A model generated the notes under the pieces. That model was not told the origin of the DNA, did no database searches, and saw nothing but the letters and a program-made list of their open reading frames with translations. A stretch of 64,000 bases of DNA from Cucumis sativus (lineage: Eukaryota; Streptophyta; Magnoliopsida; Cucurbitales; Cucurbitaceae). Position 1 is the first letter of the stretch, and the number at the start of each line of letters is the position of its first letter. Made by a program: the position numbers and the translations under genes. Shown here in pieces: positions 37,683 to 48,442 of this stretch. The stretch lies in the NCBI RefSeq assembly GCF_000004075.3, contig NC_026658.2, forward strand, positions 22,308,075-22,372,074, in the 5' to 3' direction.

Positions 37683-38599
37683 AATGTTTTATTGTTTATT
37701 ATTATTATTATTATTTTATCTTTTATTAACCATAGATTATCGTTATCATAATATGTGATTCAATAAAGTTTTTATATTTTGATATTTGGGGTTATAATTG
37801 ATTGCGATTATTTTGATTGGAAGAATATATGATAATTAAAATGAAGTTTAGTATATGCAGCCATCTGCAATGAAGGTCGGCCATGGCGCAGTTTTGAAAG
37901 TTTATCCATGGAAACGTGAATAGCGTAAGAATCAGGAGGATTTACGTTGAATACTACAGCATATAATGAATTCAATCAATTGCACTTTCTATATTCTTTT
38001 TTCTTAATGAAATCATGTAGTTACGTTATATTACATTTTTTGTCCAGTAATATAAAATTCTTTTTCGTTGGTTAACTTTTATGAAAGTAACAACCTGCTT
38101 CTTAATTTTAATTTGTAACCATTTACTAAACTTAACATCACAAGATTCTTAAACTTAAGAAATTGATAATGTAGTTCTTGACTTAAACAATTTCATTCAA
38201 ACTAACACCTCAATTTTTATTCTTTTATGACTTAGATTTTATATTTTACATAAAAAATATTAAAACTTTAATTAGTTTATTGGTTTGTTTGCATAAGAAA
38301 GCTTATTAAATATTAAACATAAACAAAATTTATGATAAGGACTAAATTATTACAAATTTTAAAGTATGAACACAAATTTTAAAGTAATGATCAATTAAAT
38401 TGCTACATAGTAAAGTTTAAGGACTAATTTGTTATAAAATTGAAACTTTACTAATTTGTTATAAAATTGAAAATACAGTATTAAATCATTACAAACGAAA
38501 GTTTAAAAACTAAATTAATTACTTTCATTAAGTTTAGTGATGAAAATTAAAATTAAAGTGGTTTTTAACCTTACAATTTTTCTCAAACTCATAATAATA
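37683..38599. other. AT-rich intergenic sequence
   Basis: Begins with an ATT microsatellite (about 37699-37715). From 38100 to 38580 it carries repeated 'aacttt...ctaaatt' phrases typical of dispersed AT-rich plant repeats. No coding signal. Confidence 0.4.
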
Positions 38600-38868
38600 A
38601 ACGAATTTGCGACATTTTTAAACTGCCGTTAATAAGTAAATAATGACAATTATTTGTTATCATAATCTAAAATATGATAGTTATTTGTTGTCATAAAATA
38701 GTAATTAATGAGATTTATTTTCTGTCATGAAAAACTTATTATGACAGTTTTTGATAACTGTCATGGAAGGACTTTTCATGACTCCCGCTTCTATAACTGT
38801 AAATAACTGTCACGGATTTTACTCGCGACAGAAAATAACTGTCGTCGTAGACCATTTTTGTTGTAGTG
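38600..38868. mobile_element. CACTA-type terminus with subterminal repeats
   Basis: The block ends TTTTTGTTGTAGTG at 38868; read in reverse this is CACTACAACAAAAATGG, a typical CACTA terminal inverted repeat. Internal to it are multiple copies, in both orientations, of a TGACAGTTATTT-like motif (GATAACTGTCATG, AATAACTGTCACGG, GAAAATAACTGTCG), as expected of subterminal repeats. The opposite CACTA end was not found, so the element is truncated or the partner has decayed. Confidence 0.7.
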
Positions 38869-40285
38869 GATCACTTCACCACTTAGTGTGTATATCCAGT
38901 AAGGTTTCTATGTATACCCTTCCTTGAACATCAAACAACTCCATTTCTAGCTTGTGTTAAGACATTGCGAACTCTAAAAGGTTTTCCAATTCAGATACGG
39001 AGGTAATGATAGAGAATATTACTTTAATTGGGTCGGATGATGAAAAACGTTAAGGTTTGGTCTAGCAATGAACATAGGAATTTGGTTCCAATGTAACCAC
39101 TTTGTTTGGCAAGGAAACAAGGATGTCCAAAATTTGATTGCATCTTGGATTGTGCTCCATTCAATTTAAGACATGTTATTTTGAAGTTTTTTATCCATCC
39201 ATCTAATATTGTTGTCTCATTTATATCAAGTCCACTAGCCCCCCAAGCCTCCAACTACTTCATCTCTGCCAATTACCATACCACAATTAATTTTCTCTAA
39301 TCCAATAAAGCCCTATTCTCCTGTTAATCAATTTTTACCATTTTTATTGCAACTCCAAATAATTTGAAAAGAGAGAAGATTATACAATGATGAGAAAATC
39401 TATAGAACAATATATATTGAGAAAGTTCTTGAAGAAAGAAATAAATACTTACATTGAAAGTAAATAAACCCTAAATCCCTAAAGATAAGAAAAGAGACGA
39501 AAGAACCAGTTGGAAAATAAGACAAGGAAGAAAAATGATACATTAGCATACAAAGATGTAGTTGTAGAAAAAACACCGAACCTGATACCCCCTAACGTAA
39601 CCCCCTATCCTTGGATTTCCTAATTGAGGGATTTCCTATCTTTGGGCCCCGAGGAAAGAGTGGACTACTTCACCAAGTTCACTACTTACAATCCAGGGGC
39701 TCAAACACTACTAACAAACAACTTAAAAATTATTACCCACAAAAATAGAAAGGATCAAGATTCGTAAAATACATGTTTCTTCGCGATGTAGTGAAGAGTT
39801 TAGGGGGTGATGGTGGTGCCGAGGTCAGGTATTTGGCGCAAGTTAATAGAAGGAATGAAGTAGATGTTACATATTGTATGTTAGTGTAACCCTCTTTCAC
39901 ATAACAGTAAGAAAACGATTTAAAATTAAATTATTTTTTTTTAAAAAAAAAAACACCTATGTTACATTTTGAAGAGCAACCTTCTTTATCAGCACATCCT
40001 TTGTAATCCTGTAAAGTTTTTATCTTTTGCACCAAAAATGCTTGTAGGTAGCATATCAAACAAGCGTTCATTAGTATGTAAGTAACCTAAAAGTTAACAA
40101 TATCATACTATTTTCTGGCCTTGGAGAGAAGGATTCGCACTCCAACATACTTATTAACCCAATCAAAGTTGTCGTACATGTCGACAAGTGTCTGTCCATT
40201 TACTTGAATATAGTTGAGGTATTTGGGGGGTTTTTAGTAGCTCTCTAAAGCCAAGCAACACCCCATAGAAGCTCATCCTGAAATG
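38869..40285. other. Intergenic, no feature recognised
   Basis: AT-rich sequence with short frames only. The segment 39024-39300 has frames on both strands but no family resemblance. Phrases such as TTGGGCCCCGAGGAAAGAG near 39640 suggest a degraded repeat. Confidence 0.4.
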
Positions 40286-40290
40286 CAAAA

Positions 40291-40428
40291 CACTAAAACC
40301 CTAAAACCCTAAAACCCTAAAATCCTAAACCCTAAAACCCGAAAATCCTAATCCCTAAAAACCCCAACCCTAAACCCTAAAACTCCAACCCTAAAACCCT
40401 AAAACCCTAAAACCGAAACCCTAAACCT
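40291..40428. repeat. Interstitial telomere-like CCCTAAA repeat
   Basis: About 140 bases built from AACCCTAAA-type units, mostly ACCCTAAA (8-mer) with some 7-mers and variants (ATCCTAA, CCCGAAA, CTCCAACCC). The plant telomere repeat is CCCTAAA. The degeneracy indicates an old interstitial tract, not a chromosome end. Confidence 0.85.
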
Positions 40429-40514
40429 TGCAAATTTAACAATTAGATTCAAAATAATTAAGTATATAACAACATTTTAAAAAAATTGCAAAAATAAAAA
40501 AAAAAATTGTCAAA

Positions 40515-40625
40515 TTCTATCAATGATATAAGTCTATCACCGATAGACCAATATGGTCTATCACTCATAGATCATAGAAAGTCTATCAGCCATACAAGTC
40601 TATCATGGATAGTTTTGCTATATTT
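40515..40625. repeat. CTATCA/GATAGAC short repeat cluster
   Basis: Repeated phrases GTCTATCACCGATAGAC, GGTCTATCACTCATAGATC and AGTCTATCATGGATAG form short imperfect inverted repeats. Such CTATCA/GATAG repeats are, from memory, widespread in cucurbit genomes. Confidence 0.6.
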
Positions 40626-40699
40626 ATTAAAAATATTTACATATCCTTAATTATTATTAGTAAAATACTTCTTAATTATAATTTCCCTTCTCATTCTGT

Positions 40700-40735
40700 A
40701 ACAGTGGGCTTTGCATTGGAAGGTGGGCTTTATCC
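40700..40735 (+). promoter_or_regulatory. Two TGGGCT (site II) motifs upstream of the Snapin-like gene
   Basis: TGGGCT occurs at 40705-40710 and 40724-40729, about 0.15-0.4 kb before the GC-rich leader at 40875-41130. Paired TGGGCY elements are typical of plant housekeeping promoters. Activity is inferred from motif and position only. Confidence 0.4.
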
Positions 40736-40874
40736 AATGTTGTGAGGGGTAAGTGGGTTGAGTTTGTTCCGTGTTGGCTTTGCCAGGCCTGTTATCATTA
40801 GTTCTGTGGTGTAACCCAGTTGGGTCTTCATTAGTTCTGTGGCTTTGGATTGTTTGTTAAAAAAAAAAAAAAAA

Positions 40875-41663
40875 ACTCTCCCTCCCAGCTCTCTCGCCTC
40901 GTCTGGCCACATAGCTGCCGCTGCACCTCCGTCCGACGTTCGCCCAACACCGCAGTCGCACGCTGGTCGTTTTCCATCTCCGCCGGAGTCGCACATCGGG
41001 ACAGAATTGAAACAATATTATCCCAGACATCATTTTATCTGAATTGGGCTACAAGCTTACGACGGACCAATTAGTGAATCCTTCTGGACTCATACCACAA
41101 GTTTTGCGAGTCCCTGAACGCAGCAAGTGTGGTAATTTCCCGTGTACTTCCCATGTGATTTCGATCTGGAATTCGTATATGTATATTCTGAGGACTAATG
41201 GAGATTAAACTCGAGGAAACTTTTGCACATTTCGGAGTTCCAGCCTCCGATTTGTTCATTATTATTTTTTATTTATCTTTTAATTACAGCAAATATAGTT
41301 GTGATTGAATCTGTAGGACTATTTTTCTTCAATTGCGGTAGCCGCGAGCTTGTCGTTTTCTTCAAAATTTTCTGTCTTGGACAGTCGATTACCGAGACTT
41401 ATTCGTTGTGGTTATCAGTGTCGCTTTTGACTTTTCTCTTGTAGAATCATTACATGTTGAAAATTGTGGAAACTGTTTTCATTTAATTCTTTTTTTCCTC
41501 ACAGTATCGATGCTACATTACAGTTGATTCTACATTATACTGCCAACTAACGAACTCATATATATCTGTAGAAAGATGGTCGATCATTAAAAATTGTAAA
41601 TAGAGTTTGTTTATGATCGTATAATGATAAATTCTGTGGGGGTTTGTTTAGAATTTAGTTGAG
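40875..41663 (+). other. 5' leader and UTR intron of the Snapin-like gene
   Basis: The block 40875-41130 is markedly GC-richer than its flanks and ends in a plausible donor (AAGTGTG then GTAATT near 41130). The region before the start codon at 41664 has acceptor-like TTTAG/TTGAG sites. This fits an untranslated exon followed by an intron. The overlapping frames at 40730-41074 are not conserved-looking. Confidence 0.45.
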
Positions 41664-42306
41664 ATGCACAGTCCGGAGAAATTGGATGACGATTATTCTG
41701 CCAATGAGGACAGCAACGTCTCAGCTGAATTGGAGACTTCAATTACTCTCAATGGTGATCTCCAGGAAGGAAATGATAGTGAAAATAAGAACTTAGGAAA
41801 TTCTAATGCTCTAGCAAATGGGCTCTCTTCCATGCTTATCAACATCATAAGGGATTTTGACTCGAAAGCTGATGATACTCTTAAAAGCCAGAACCATCTT
41901 TCATCTTCCCTTGACCGTCTTACTACAGGTAAAATAAATTACTTCTACGTTGACTAGTTATTCCATAGCTTTGAAGATTCTGTCACTTGCTAGGTTTAAG
42001 GGAAGCTTATGCATCATTAATGGTTTTCTCTAATAATGATTACCTTTTCTCTTGGCTTATATGCAAAAATGCAGCTTCTGAAGTTCATAACCTTTTCAAT
42101 GTTGTGAAAAGTTATTAGTTTAACTGTTAACAGAACTGGATCAATTACTTGAAGATGCACCTTTTCCATTCATCATGCAGCATGCCTCAAGGATATCTAA
42201 TGTAAGAAAGAGAGTTTTGTCACTGAATTCCATCCTAAGAACTATACAACGAAGAATGGATAACATAGATCGGGCAATCACGATGGGCAATCTACCAGGT
42301 GATTGA
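41664..42306 (+). CDS. Snapin-like BLOC-1 subunit
   Basis: BLOC-1 subunits act in endosomal sorting toward vacuole/lysosome-related compartments. Two coding exons: 41664-41928 and 42134-42306, GT-AG borders, in-frame, 145 residues, near the ~136 typical of Snapin. The first ~45 residues are acidic and disordered (DDDYSANEDSN). The rest is helical and coiled-coil-like: NIIRDFDSKADDTLKSQNHL, LDRLTTELDQLLEDAP, SNVRKRVLSLNSILRTIQRR, matching the Snapin/Pallidin pattern of two helices joined by a Pro-containing turn. The last codons overlap a donor-like CCAG-GTGATT, so an alternative end is possible; retroelements begin just downstream. Family assignment is by pattern. Confidence 0.7.
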
Positions 42307-42389
42307 CTTTGCTCTTCAATAGCCTCAATTTTACTGTCTTTTTATGACTTCTAGTTTAATGCAAACTTATTGGATAATATTATTGTTTG

Positions 42390-42660
42390 TCTAGTTTTTT
42401 TTACGGGAAATATTCCATCAGAATTTCATTAATAATATGAAATTACAAAAGAGCAAGTATGCCTTGTAGGATTACATAAAGCTATTCCTATGAAAAAGGT
42501 TGTAATCACAAAAAGAGGGTGTGAATTTACACCAAGTGAGCAATGTTTACCAAAGGTGATAAAAAAAAGTGAACGAAATCTCTCTTTGGCTACAAAGATA
42601 CGATGATTTTGTTCGTTCAGATAATCCAAAAAGTCGGCTTTGGTGATGAAGGTCCATAAT
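42390..42660 (-). mobile_element. Probable LINE 3'-end remnant
   Basis: The minus-strand frame (NEQNHRIFVAKERF ... HCSLGVNSHPLF) resembles the tail following the reverse-transcriptase zinc-binding domain of plant LINEs (RNRRIF-KERS...LWCK...PLF), ending just before the stop with SDGIFPV-like codons. The rest of the LINE is absent, consistent with 5' truncation. Similarity is weak. Confidence 0.4.
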
Positions 42661-42784
42661 AGTTATTTTTTATCTTTGAACGGATGGCTAATAAGGAGCA
42701 TATTCAATAGGATGATTGGGAAGACCATATGATAAGTGAAGCATGATAGTTATTTAACCAGAAGAACTGAGCATAATTATTGAA

Positions 42785-43030
42785 AGGAGAGACAAATAGC
42801 ACACACCAATTTACGTGGAAACTCGAGTACCGGGAGAAAACCACGATTGTTTGTTGTTATTATTTTCTAATGAATAATACAATAGATACAGGGGAGAATA
42901 AATAGAGTATACAAGGGAATAAAAAAGGAAAATATTTAGGAAATAAGGAAAATATTCTCGTAATCTTTCCATAAATATTCTAGGATTCTAACAAGGAAAT
43001 TATTTAGAAAATAAGGAAGGGATTCTAACA
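42785..43030 (-). repeat. 3' LTR of the 42.8-44.5 kb copia
   Basis: Starts TGTTAGAATCCC on the minus strand directly after the polypurine tract (plus-strand ACTCCCCCTCAAG at 43031). Contains TCTTTCCATAAATATTCTAG near 42964. The terminal CA end could not be fixed precisely. Confidence 0.6.
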
Positions 43031-44530
43031 CTCCCCCTCAAGTTGGGACGTAAATATCAACGAAGCCCAACTTACTAACACAAAAGTCGAAGTTTGGTCT
43101 GAGAAGCCCCTTGGTAAGAACATTAGCAACCTGTTGACTCGAAGGGATTGCTAACAACCCTGTTCAACATGATAGAACTAAACATGTTGGGATTGATCGG
43201 CATTTCATGTTGAACAGGCTCTGATGAAGATCCGACAAGACTTTCTGAAGTCAAATTTCCTCGCATATTCCCAAATTCATAGCTCTATATTTGGCCTCAG
43301 CGCTGCTTCTGGCCACATCACTTTGCTTCTTACTCCTCCAAGTTACCAGATTGCCCCAAACAAAGGTACAATAATTGGAGGTAGACTTTCCGTCAACAAC
43401 AGATCTTGCCCAATATGAGTCAGTATATGCCTCAATGGTCTTTCTGTCTGTTTTTCTAAACATCAGCTCTTTACTAGGTGTTGATTTCAAATATGTCAAA
43501 ATTCGGTTGACAGCTTTCATATGTTCCTCATAAGGAACATGCATAAACTTGCTGACAACACTCACATGATAGGAAATATCAGGACGAGTATGGGATAAGT
43601 AAATTAATTTATCCACGAGGCGCTAATATTGTTCTTTATCAGCTGGAACTTGATCATCGAAGTTTCCTAGTTTACAGTTGAATTCAATAGGAGTGTCAGA
43701 AGGACGACATCCCAACATACCTGTCTCAGTTAGCAAATCAATGGTGTATTTCCTCTGAGACACGGAGATACCTTCTTTAGATCTGGCCACTTCTACTCCA
43801 AGGAAATATTTCAGATTTCCCAGATCCTTGATTTCAAATTCATCACCCATTCCTGTTTTAGTTGACTGATTTTTGCTTGATCATCTCTAGTCAAAACAAT
43901 GATAGTTATTCTTTTCAAGAGCTTTCATTTCTTCCATGATAGCATTCTTCTATTCAGGACACTCTAACACAGTGTGAATATTTTTCGGTATTGTGGTAGA
44001 GTCAAGGCTGGCAGCAAAAGCTCTAAATTGTGGTGGGAGATTCTCATGACACATAATTACATATGGAGTGCTTTGTGCAGGACCTTGTACCTTTCCTCGG
44101 TGCAATAGGAAGATCAAGAGATGAATCATACCTGCTACTATTTTCAGTATGTTCAGCAACAACCTCGTTTCAATAATTTTGTCCTCTCTATCTATAATGG
44201 CCTCATCAATACTGCCCTGCTCACCCATATTTTCCAGAATAGTTGTCCCAGACTTGTCATTCTCACATGTTCTGCTATTACTATTTGAATTAATTGAATC
44301 AGTCATACATTGATCTCTTATTGGTTCAGAATCCTGCACTTGAGCCGTCTGAACAATAGGAGACTCAACTTCCTTTATGAGATTCCTCCTATAGTGGTTT
44401 TCCAAGGAACTGATTTGTTGGTAGGACTGTATTGTGAGGGCTAGGGTCAGGTAAGGTAACCACAGTAGGATAAGAAGACTCTAAAGGAAGTATATAGTTA
44501 GACTCTTCACTCACATTCTCCCACTGAAGT
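42785..44530 (-). mobile_element. 5'-truncated copia element
   Basis: On the minus strand: linker before reverse transcriptase (44405-43950, ending in ECPE and a stop), RT end 43850-43623 (FEIKDLGNLKYFLGVEV, SQRKYTIDLL), RNase H 43616-43251 (DKLIYLSHTRPDISYHVSVV, EAYTDSYWA, SAEAKYRAMNLGICEE), then a purine tract TTGAGGGGGAG and the 3' LTR starting TGTTAGAATCCC at 43030. The LTR runs left to about 42785 (left end approximate). Most of the RT domain has been lost between 43950 and 43850. A Ty3 element abuts its right side. Dead. Confidence 0.8.
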
Positions 44531-44639
44531 AGGCTAATGGGAAAAAAGGACGATTTTCAATAAATATGACATCCATGGTGACAAAGTACTTACGTGAAGA
44601 TGGATGAAAACATTTATAGCCTTGTTGGTGGAGAGGATA
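44531..44639. other. Junction of copia and chromovirus
   Basis: A short stretch left of the chromovirus 3' LTR that could belong to the interrupted copia element (plus-strand AATAAATATGACATCCATGG). A target duplication cannot be tested because the 5' LTR is lost. Confidence 0.35.
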
Positions 44640-44986
44640 TGTTGGAAGTCAATTTTCCAGCAAGGTTGTTTAGAATATGTGATCACTATATTGATAGTAA
44701 TAGGGCTTACAATATAGAAATCGAATTGAACAAAAAGATCAATTCGATGAAACAAACAGAAAATAAACTCACACTCTGTTATTCTCTCTTTCAAGAATAT
44801 ACAGAAATGATTTCCTCCACAAAATACCCAATGCCCTCTCTCTCTCTTCCACTTCTTATTTATATTCTCCCTCCCACTCACTGTGGTCCCCTCCTAGTCA
44901 GTTACATATTAACTAACTCACTCTCCCGCCTATTTTCTATTTTATTTCTCCTCCTACTATACTGGTGGATTATTGGTGGTCTAACA
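44640..44986 (-). repeat. 3' LTR of the chromovirus (347 bp)
   Basis: Minus strand from TGTTAGACCACC (44986) to GACTTCCAACA (44640), with TG...CA ends. A purine-biased tract (TTGAGAACAAGGTGAAACTGG) precedes it at about 44997-45020. It contains a TATA-like ATATAAATAAG near 44865. Its partner is not in the window. Confidence 0.75.
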
Positions 44987-45033
44987 TTGCATTCCCGGTC
45001 CAGTTTCACCTTGTTCTCAAGGTAGAAAAAAGA

Positions 45034-45625
45034 CTACTGAAAATCGTCATAATTCTCCCAAGTGGCCTCATGTCTTGGCAATCCCTTCCAGCTTGTTAAA
45101 ACCTCATAAACGCCTTTACTATTCTTTTGATATCCATAAATCTCATCAGGTACAACAGTCCATTCATGGTTTTCAGTAAAAAAGGGTACCCACTCCACCT
45201 TATCTTTGCATTCCCCAAAGGCTTTTTTCAACTGTGAAATATGGAACACTGGATGTATTGTTGCTGAAGTAGGGAGTTTGAGTTTATATGCTCCAAAACC
45301 AATCTTCTTCAGAATATGATAAGGATCGAAGTACTTAGGGGACAACTTCTCATTCCTTCTTTTTCGCATAGAAACCTGTCGGTAGGGTCTGATTTTTAAG
45401 AAGATCATATCTCCTTCTTCAAATTCTACATGTCTTCTCTTCATATCTGCATAACTCTTCATCTTTTCTTGAGCTATTCGCAAATGCTCCTTCAAAGTAC
45501 CCCAATGCTACATCCCTTTCTTTAAGTTGCTCATCAAGCATGGAGTTCGGAGTCTCTCTGTCTCCATAGTAAATAAGGGCCGGTGGCGTTCTTCCATAGA
45601 CAGCTTGAAAAGGAGTCACACCCAA
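45034..45625 (-). pseudogene. Chromovirus integrase C-terminus and chromodomain
   Basis: 45625-45419 carries FQAVYGRTPPALIYYGDRET; 45495-45034 carries KMKSYADMKRRHVEFEEGD, HPVFHISQLKKAFG and VLTSWKGLPRHEATWENYDD, the chromodomain that guides integration to heterochromatin in this clade. The two parts are in different frames and join near 45420-45495 with an overlap. Confidence 0.85.
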
Positions 45626-46580
45626 GATCGATGGTATGTAGTATTATACCAATATTCAGCCCAACGAATCCACTTCACCCACTCTTTCGGTCTCTCTCCA
45701 CAAAAACAATGCAAATAGATTTCAACAGATTTATTGACAATCTCTATTTGCCCATCCGTTTGTGGATGATTAGCTGTACTCCTATTCAACTTGGTACCTG
45801 CTAACCGAAATAACTCTCTCCAAAAGTTACTCATAAATATTTTGTCACGATTGGATACAGTGGATTGGGGAAACCCATGTAGTCTTACTACTTCCTTAAT
45901 AAACAACTCAGCCACCACTTTAGCATCGAACATATGTTTTAGACTTAGGAAATGGCCATATTTACTAAACCGATCCACCACCACCAAGATAACTTCATAC
46001 CCCACGACTTTGGCAGCCTTTCAATGAAATCCATTGAAATATCTTCCCACACTCTACTTGGAATCTCCAACGGAACTAGTAATCCCGCAGGTGTAAGAGT
46101 CGATGCCTTATTTCTTTGGCAAATAGCACATTCTTCGCAGTATTTTTTAACTTCTGATTTCATGCCATCCCAAAGCAGCTCTCTGGTCAATCTCTTGTAT
46201 GTTCTTAAGAATCTCGAATGGCCTCCAAGGATAGAATCATAATAGGTATGCATAATGTTAGGAATCAATAAAGAATTCTTTGCAATCACCAACCTTCCTT
46301 TATAATATATAAGTATCCCCTGTAGTAAGGAATAATTTTTAACTTCTTCTTCATTCTGTAGCTTCATGATTATTTCTTTCAATTTCCCATCCCTCTCTAC
46401 CTCCTCCTTAATAGTTTTCAGATCAATCAACGTCGGGGTCATTAATTGATTACGGAATATCGTAGGTGGTACTCGAGATAGAGCATCTGCTGCCTTATTT
46501 TCCAAGTCGGTCTTATATACTACCTCGAAGGAATAGCCAAGCAATTTTGCAATCCCCTTCTGATATTGTGGCTGTATCAC
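45616..46580 (-). pseudogene. Chromovirus integrase
   Basis: 46580-45945 ends RNase H and gives the HHCC zinc domain (YYDSILGGHSRFLRTYKR ... YCEECAICQRNKAS) and [15 protein letters not shown]. 46005-45616 gives the catalytic core: [10 protein letters not shown] (first Asp), [18 protein letters not shown] (second Asp), [15 protein letters not shown] (Glu). A frameshift near 45.95-46.0 kb separates the zinc domain from the core. Confidence 0.85.
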
Positions 46581-46584
46581 CCTT

Positions 46585-47030
46585 TGTTAAAGTAAAAATT
46601 TAAGAAAATACTGGTCAGTCTTGACTATGAACTGCGTTCCGATCAAATATGGCCGCCAACGTTGCACCGCCAACACTACTGCCATCAACTCCCTCTCATA
46701 AACCGGCTTGGCTCAGTCCCTCATTGCCAACGTGTGGCTACAGAAAGCAATAGGTCTCTTGTTCTGCATCAGCACCGCTCCCACTCCATACCCAGATGCG
46801 TATGTTTCTACTTCAAACAGTATATTGAAATCGAGTAAAGCTAATACTGGCAGAGTCATCATAATGCCCGGTAACTTTAGGAAAGCTTTCTGAGCCTCAC
46901 CATTCCATTTAAAAGACCCCAACTTTAATAACTTAGTTAAAAGTGCTGCAATTGAACCATAATGTTGTACAAATCGTCAATAATACCCGGTCAGTCCCAA
47001 AAATTCCCGAACTTCTCGTACATTTGTTGG
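46585..47030 (-). pseudogene. Chromovirus RNase H
   Basis: From 46922: FKWNGEAQKAFLKLPGIMMT, LPVLALLDFNILFEVETYAS, GYGVGAVLMQNKRPIAFCSH, then a stop, then [20 protein letters not shown], ending near 46585. The position normally Asp in FEVETDAS is Tyr here (ETYAS), so a catalytic residue is lost. Confidence 0.8.
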
Positions 47031-47036
47031 AATTGG

Positions 47037-47869
47037 TCATTGCTTGATAGATCTTATCTTCTCCGGATCTACCTCTACTCCTTCCTCAGACAAAATATGG
47101 CCTAAATACTCCACTTTCGTATATGCGAAACTACACTTCTTTTTGTTAGCATACAACTTGTGAGTTCTCAACACTTCTAATACAAACTCCACATGTTGAC
47201 AATGTTCTTCTACCCCTCTACTATAAATCAGGAAACCATCAAAGAAGACAAGGACAAATTTCCTCAAATATGATATGAAAATACTGTTCATTAAGGACTG
47301 AAAAGTTGTTGGTGCATTAGTTAGCCCAAAAGGTATTACTAGAAATTCATAATGTTGTGTTCTAAATGCTGTTTTTTCTATATCTTGGTTACACATCCTA
47401 ATTTGGTGATAACCAAATTTAAGATCAATTTTAGAAAAAAAAATTGCACCATTTAATTCATCAAACAACTCCTCAATAACAGGGATAGGGAACTTATCTG
47501 GAATTGTTACGTTATTGAGCGCCGGGGTAGTCAACACAAAACCTCCAACTCCCATCTTTTTTTTCTCACCAAAAGCACCGGACTCGAATAAGGACTTGTA
47601 CTGGGACGAATAATTCCAGACGATAATATTTCATCTACTAGTTTCTCCATCTCTTCCTTCTGTTGAAACATGTACCTATACGGTCTAACGTTTACTAGAT
47701 CTGTTCCTCCCTTCAGGTGTATATAATGCTTGATATCCCTCCTTGGGGGTAATTCTTCCGGCCACTCGAACACATCCTTATACCGTGCTAACACAGATTG
47801 AACTTTCTCCTGCCTTGTACTTGCCGTTTCCTCTTCCTGTCGGCCAATATCAATAATCCTTGCTTCCAA
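47037..47869 (-). pseudogene. Chromovirus reverse transcriptase, frameshifted and mutated
   Basis: 47869-47531 gives the start of the domain ([40 protein letters not shown]); 47555-47037 continues ([69 protein letters not shown]). The catalytic pair Asp-Asp of the FFDD-type box reads FFDG. A frameshift occurs at 47531-47555. Confidence 0.85.
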
Positions 47870-48048
47870 GGCTCTTCATTCCACCAAATATCCTTGGTCC
47901 GAATCGGTCTAAGACTTCTTCAAACTCTTCAAACTAACTTGAGTGTTTGTTACATTGGATCCCCCTTAATTATCACCTTCCTGTTTTCATGAAAGAAGGT
48001 CATGGTAAGGTTTTTCCAATCCATTTCAGTGACCCCTAAGAAGTATAG

Positions 48049-48423
48049 TCATTGCATCCCAAGTATTACATCCACCCCTCCTAACTCCAATGGCAAAAAA
48101 TTCTCTATTACTTCCCAACCGTCAAGGTCAACTTCCACCTTCTCACATATCCCCTTCCCTTTAATGGTAGTTCCCGATCCAAGAATAACTCCATAATTGG
48201 AGGTATCCTTTGTGTTCAACTTCAGCATTGACACCAACTTGTCTGAAATAAAATTATGCGTGGCTATGCAGTCGATCAACACAATGACTTCCCTTCCTTG
48301 AATTTTTCCTCTAACTTTCATGGTACCAGGATTCATCAGCCCCACCATCGAATTAATACATAATTCGACTACCCCTTCTATTTTGCTTTTCAACTCCATA
48401 GTGCACAACTCCTTTTGGCTCAT
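48049..48423 (-). pseudogene. Chromovirus aspartic protease, active site altered
   Basis: A 124-residue frame with the pattern MKVRGKIQGREVIVLID and ATHNFISDKLV. The catalytic D-S/T-G-A box, normally LIDSGATHNFI, reads LIDCIATHNFI, so Gly is lost and the protease should be inactive. Confidence 0.8.
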
Positions 48424-48442
48424 ATACGTTTTCCTCTATAAT

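Noticed and set aside
37359..37751. Opposite-strand frames at the same place treated as two genes
   Set aside because: Only the minus frame has a plausible donor and neighbouring gene; neither has a recognised domain, so at most one candidate exon was listed.
40730..41074. Three overlapping frames in the GC-rich block before the Snapin-like gene
   Set aside because: Composition of a 5' leader; frames on both strands with no family resemblance.
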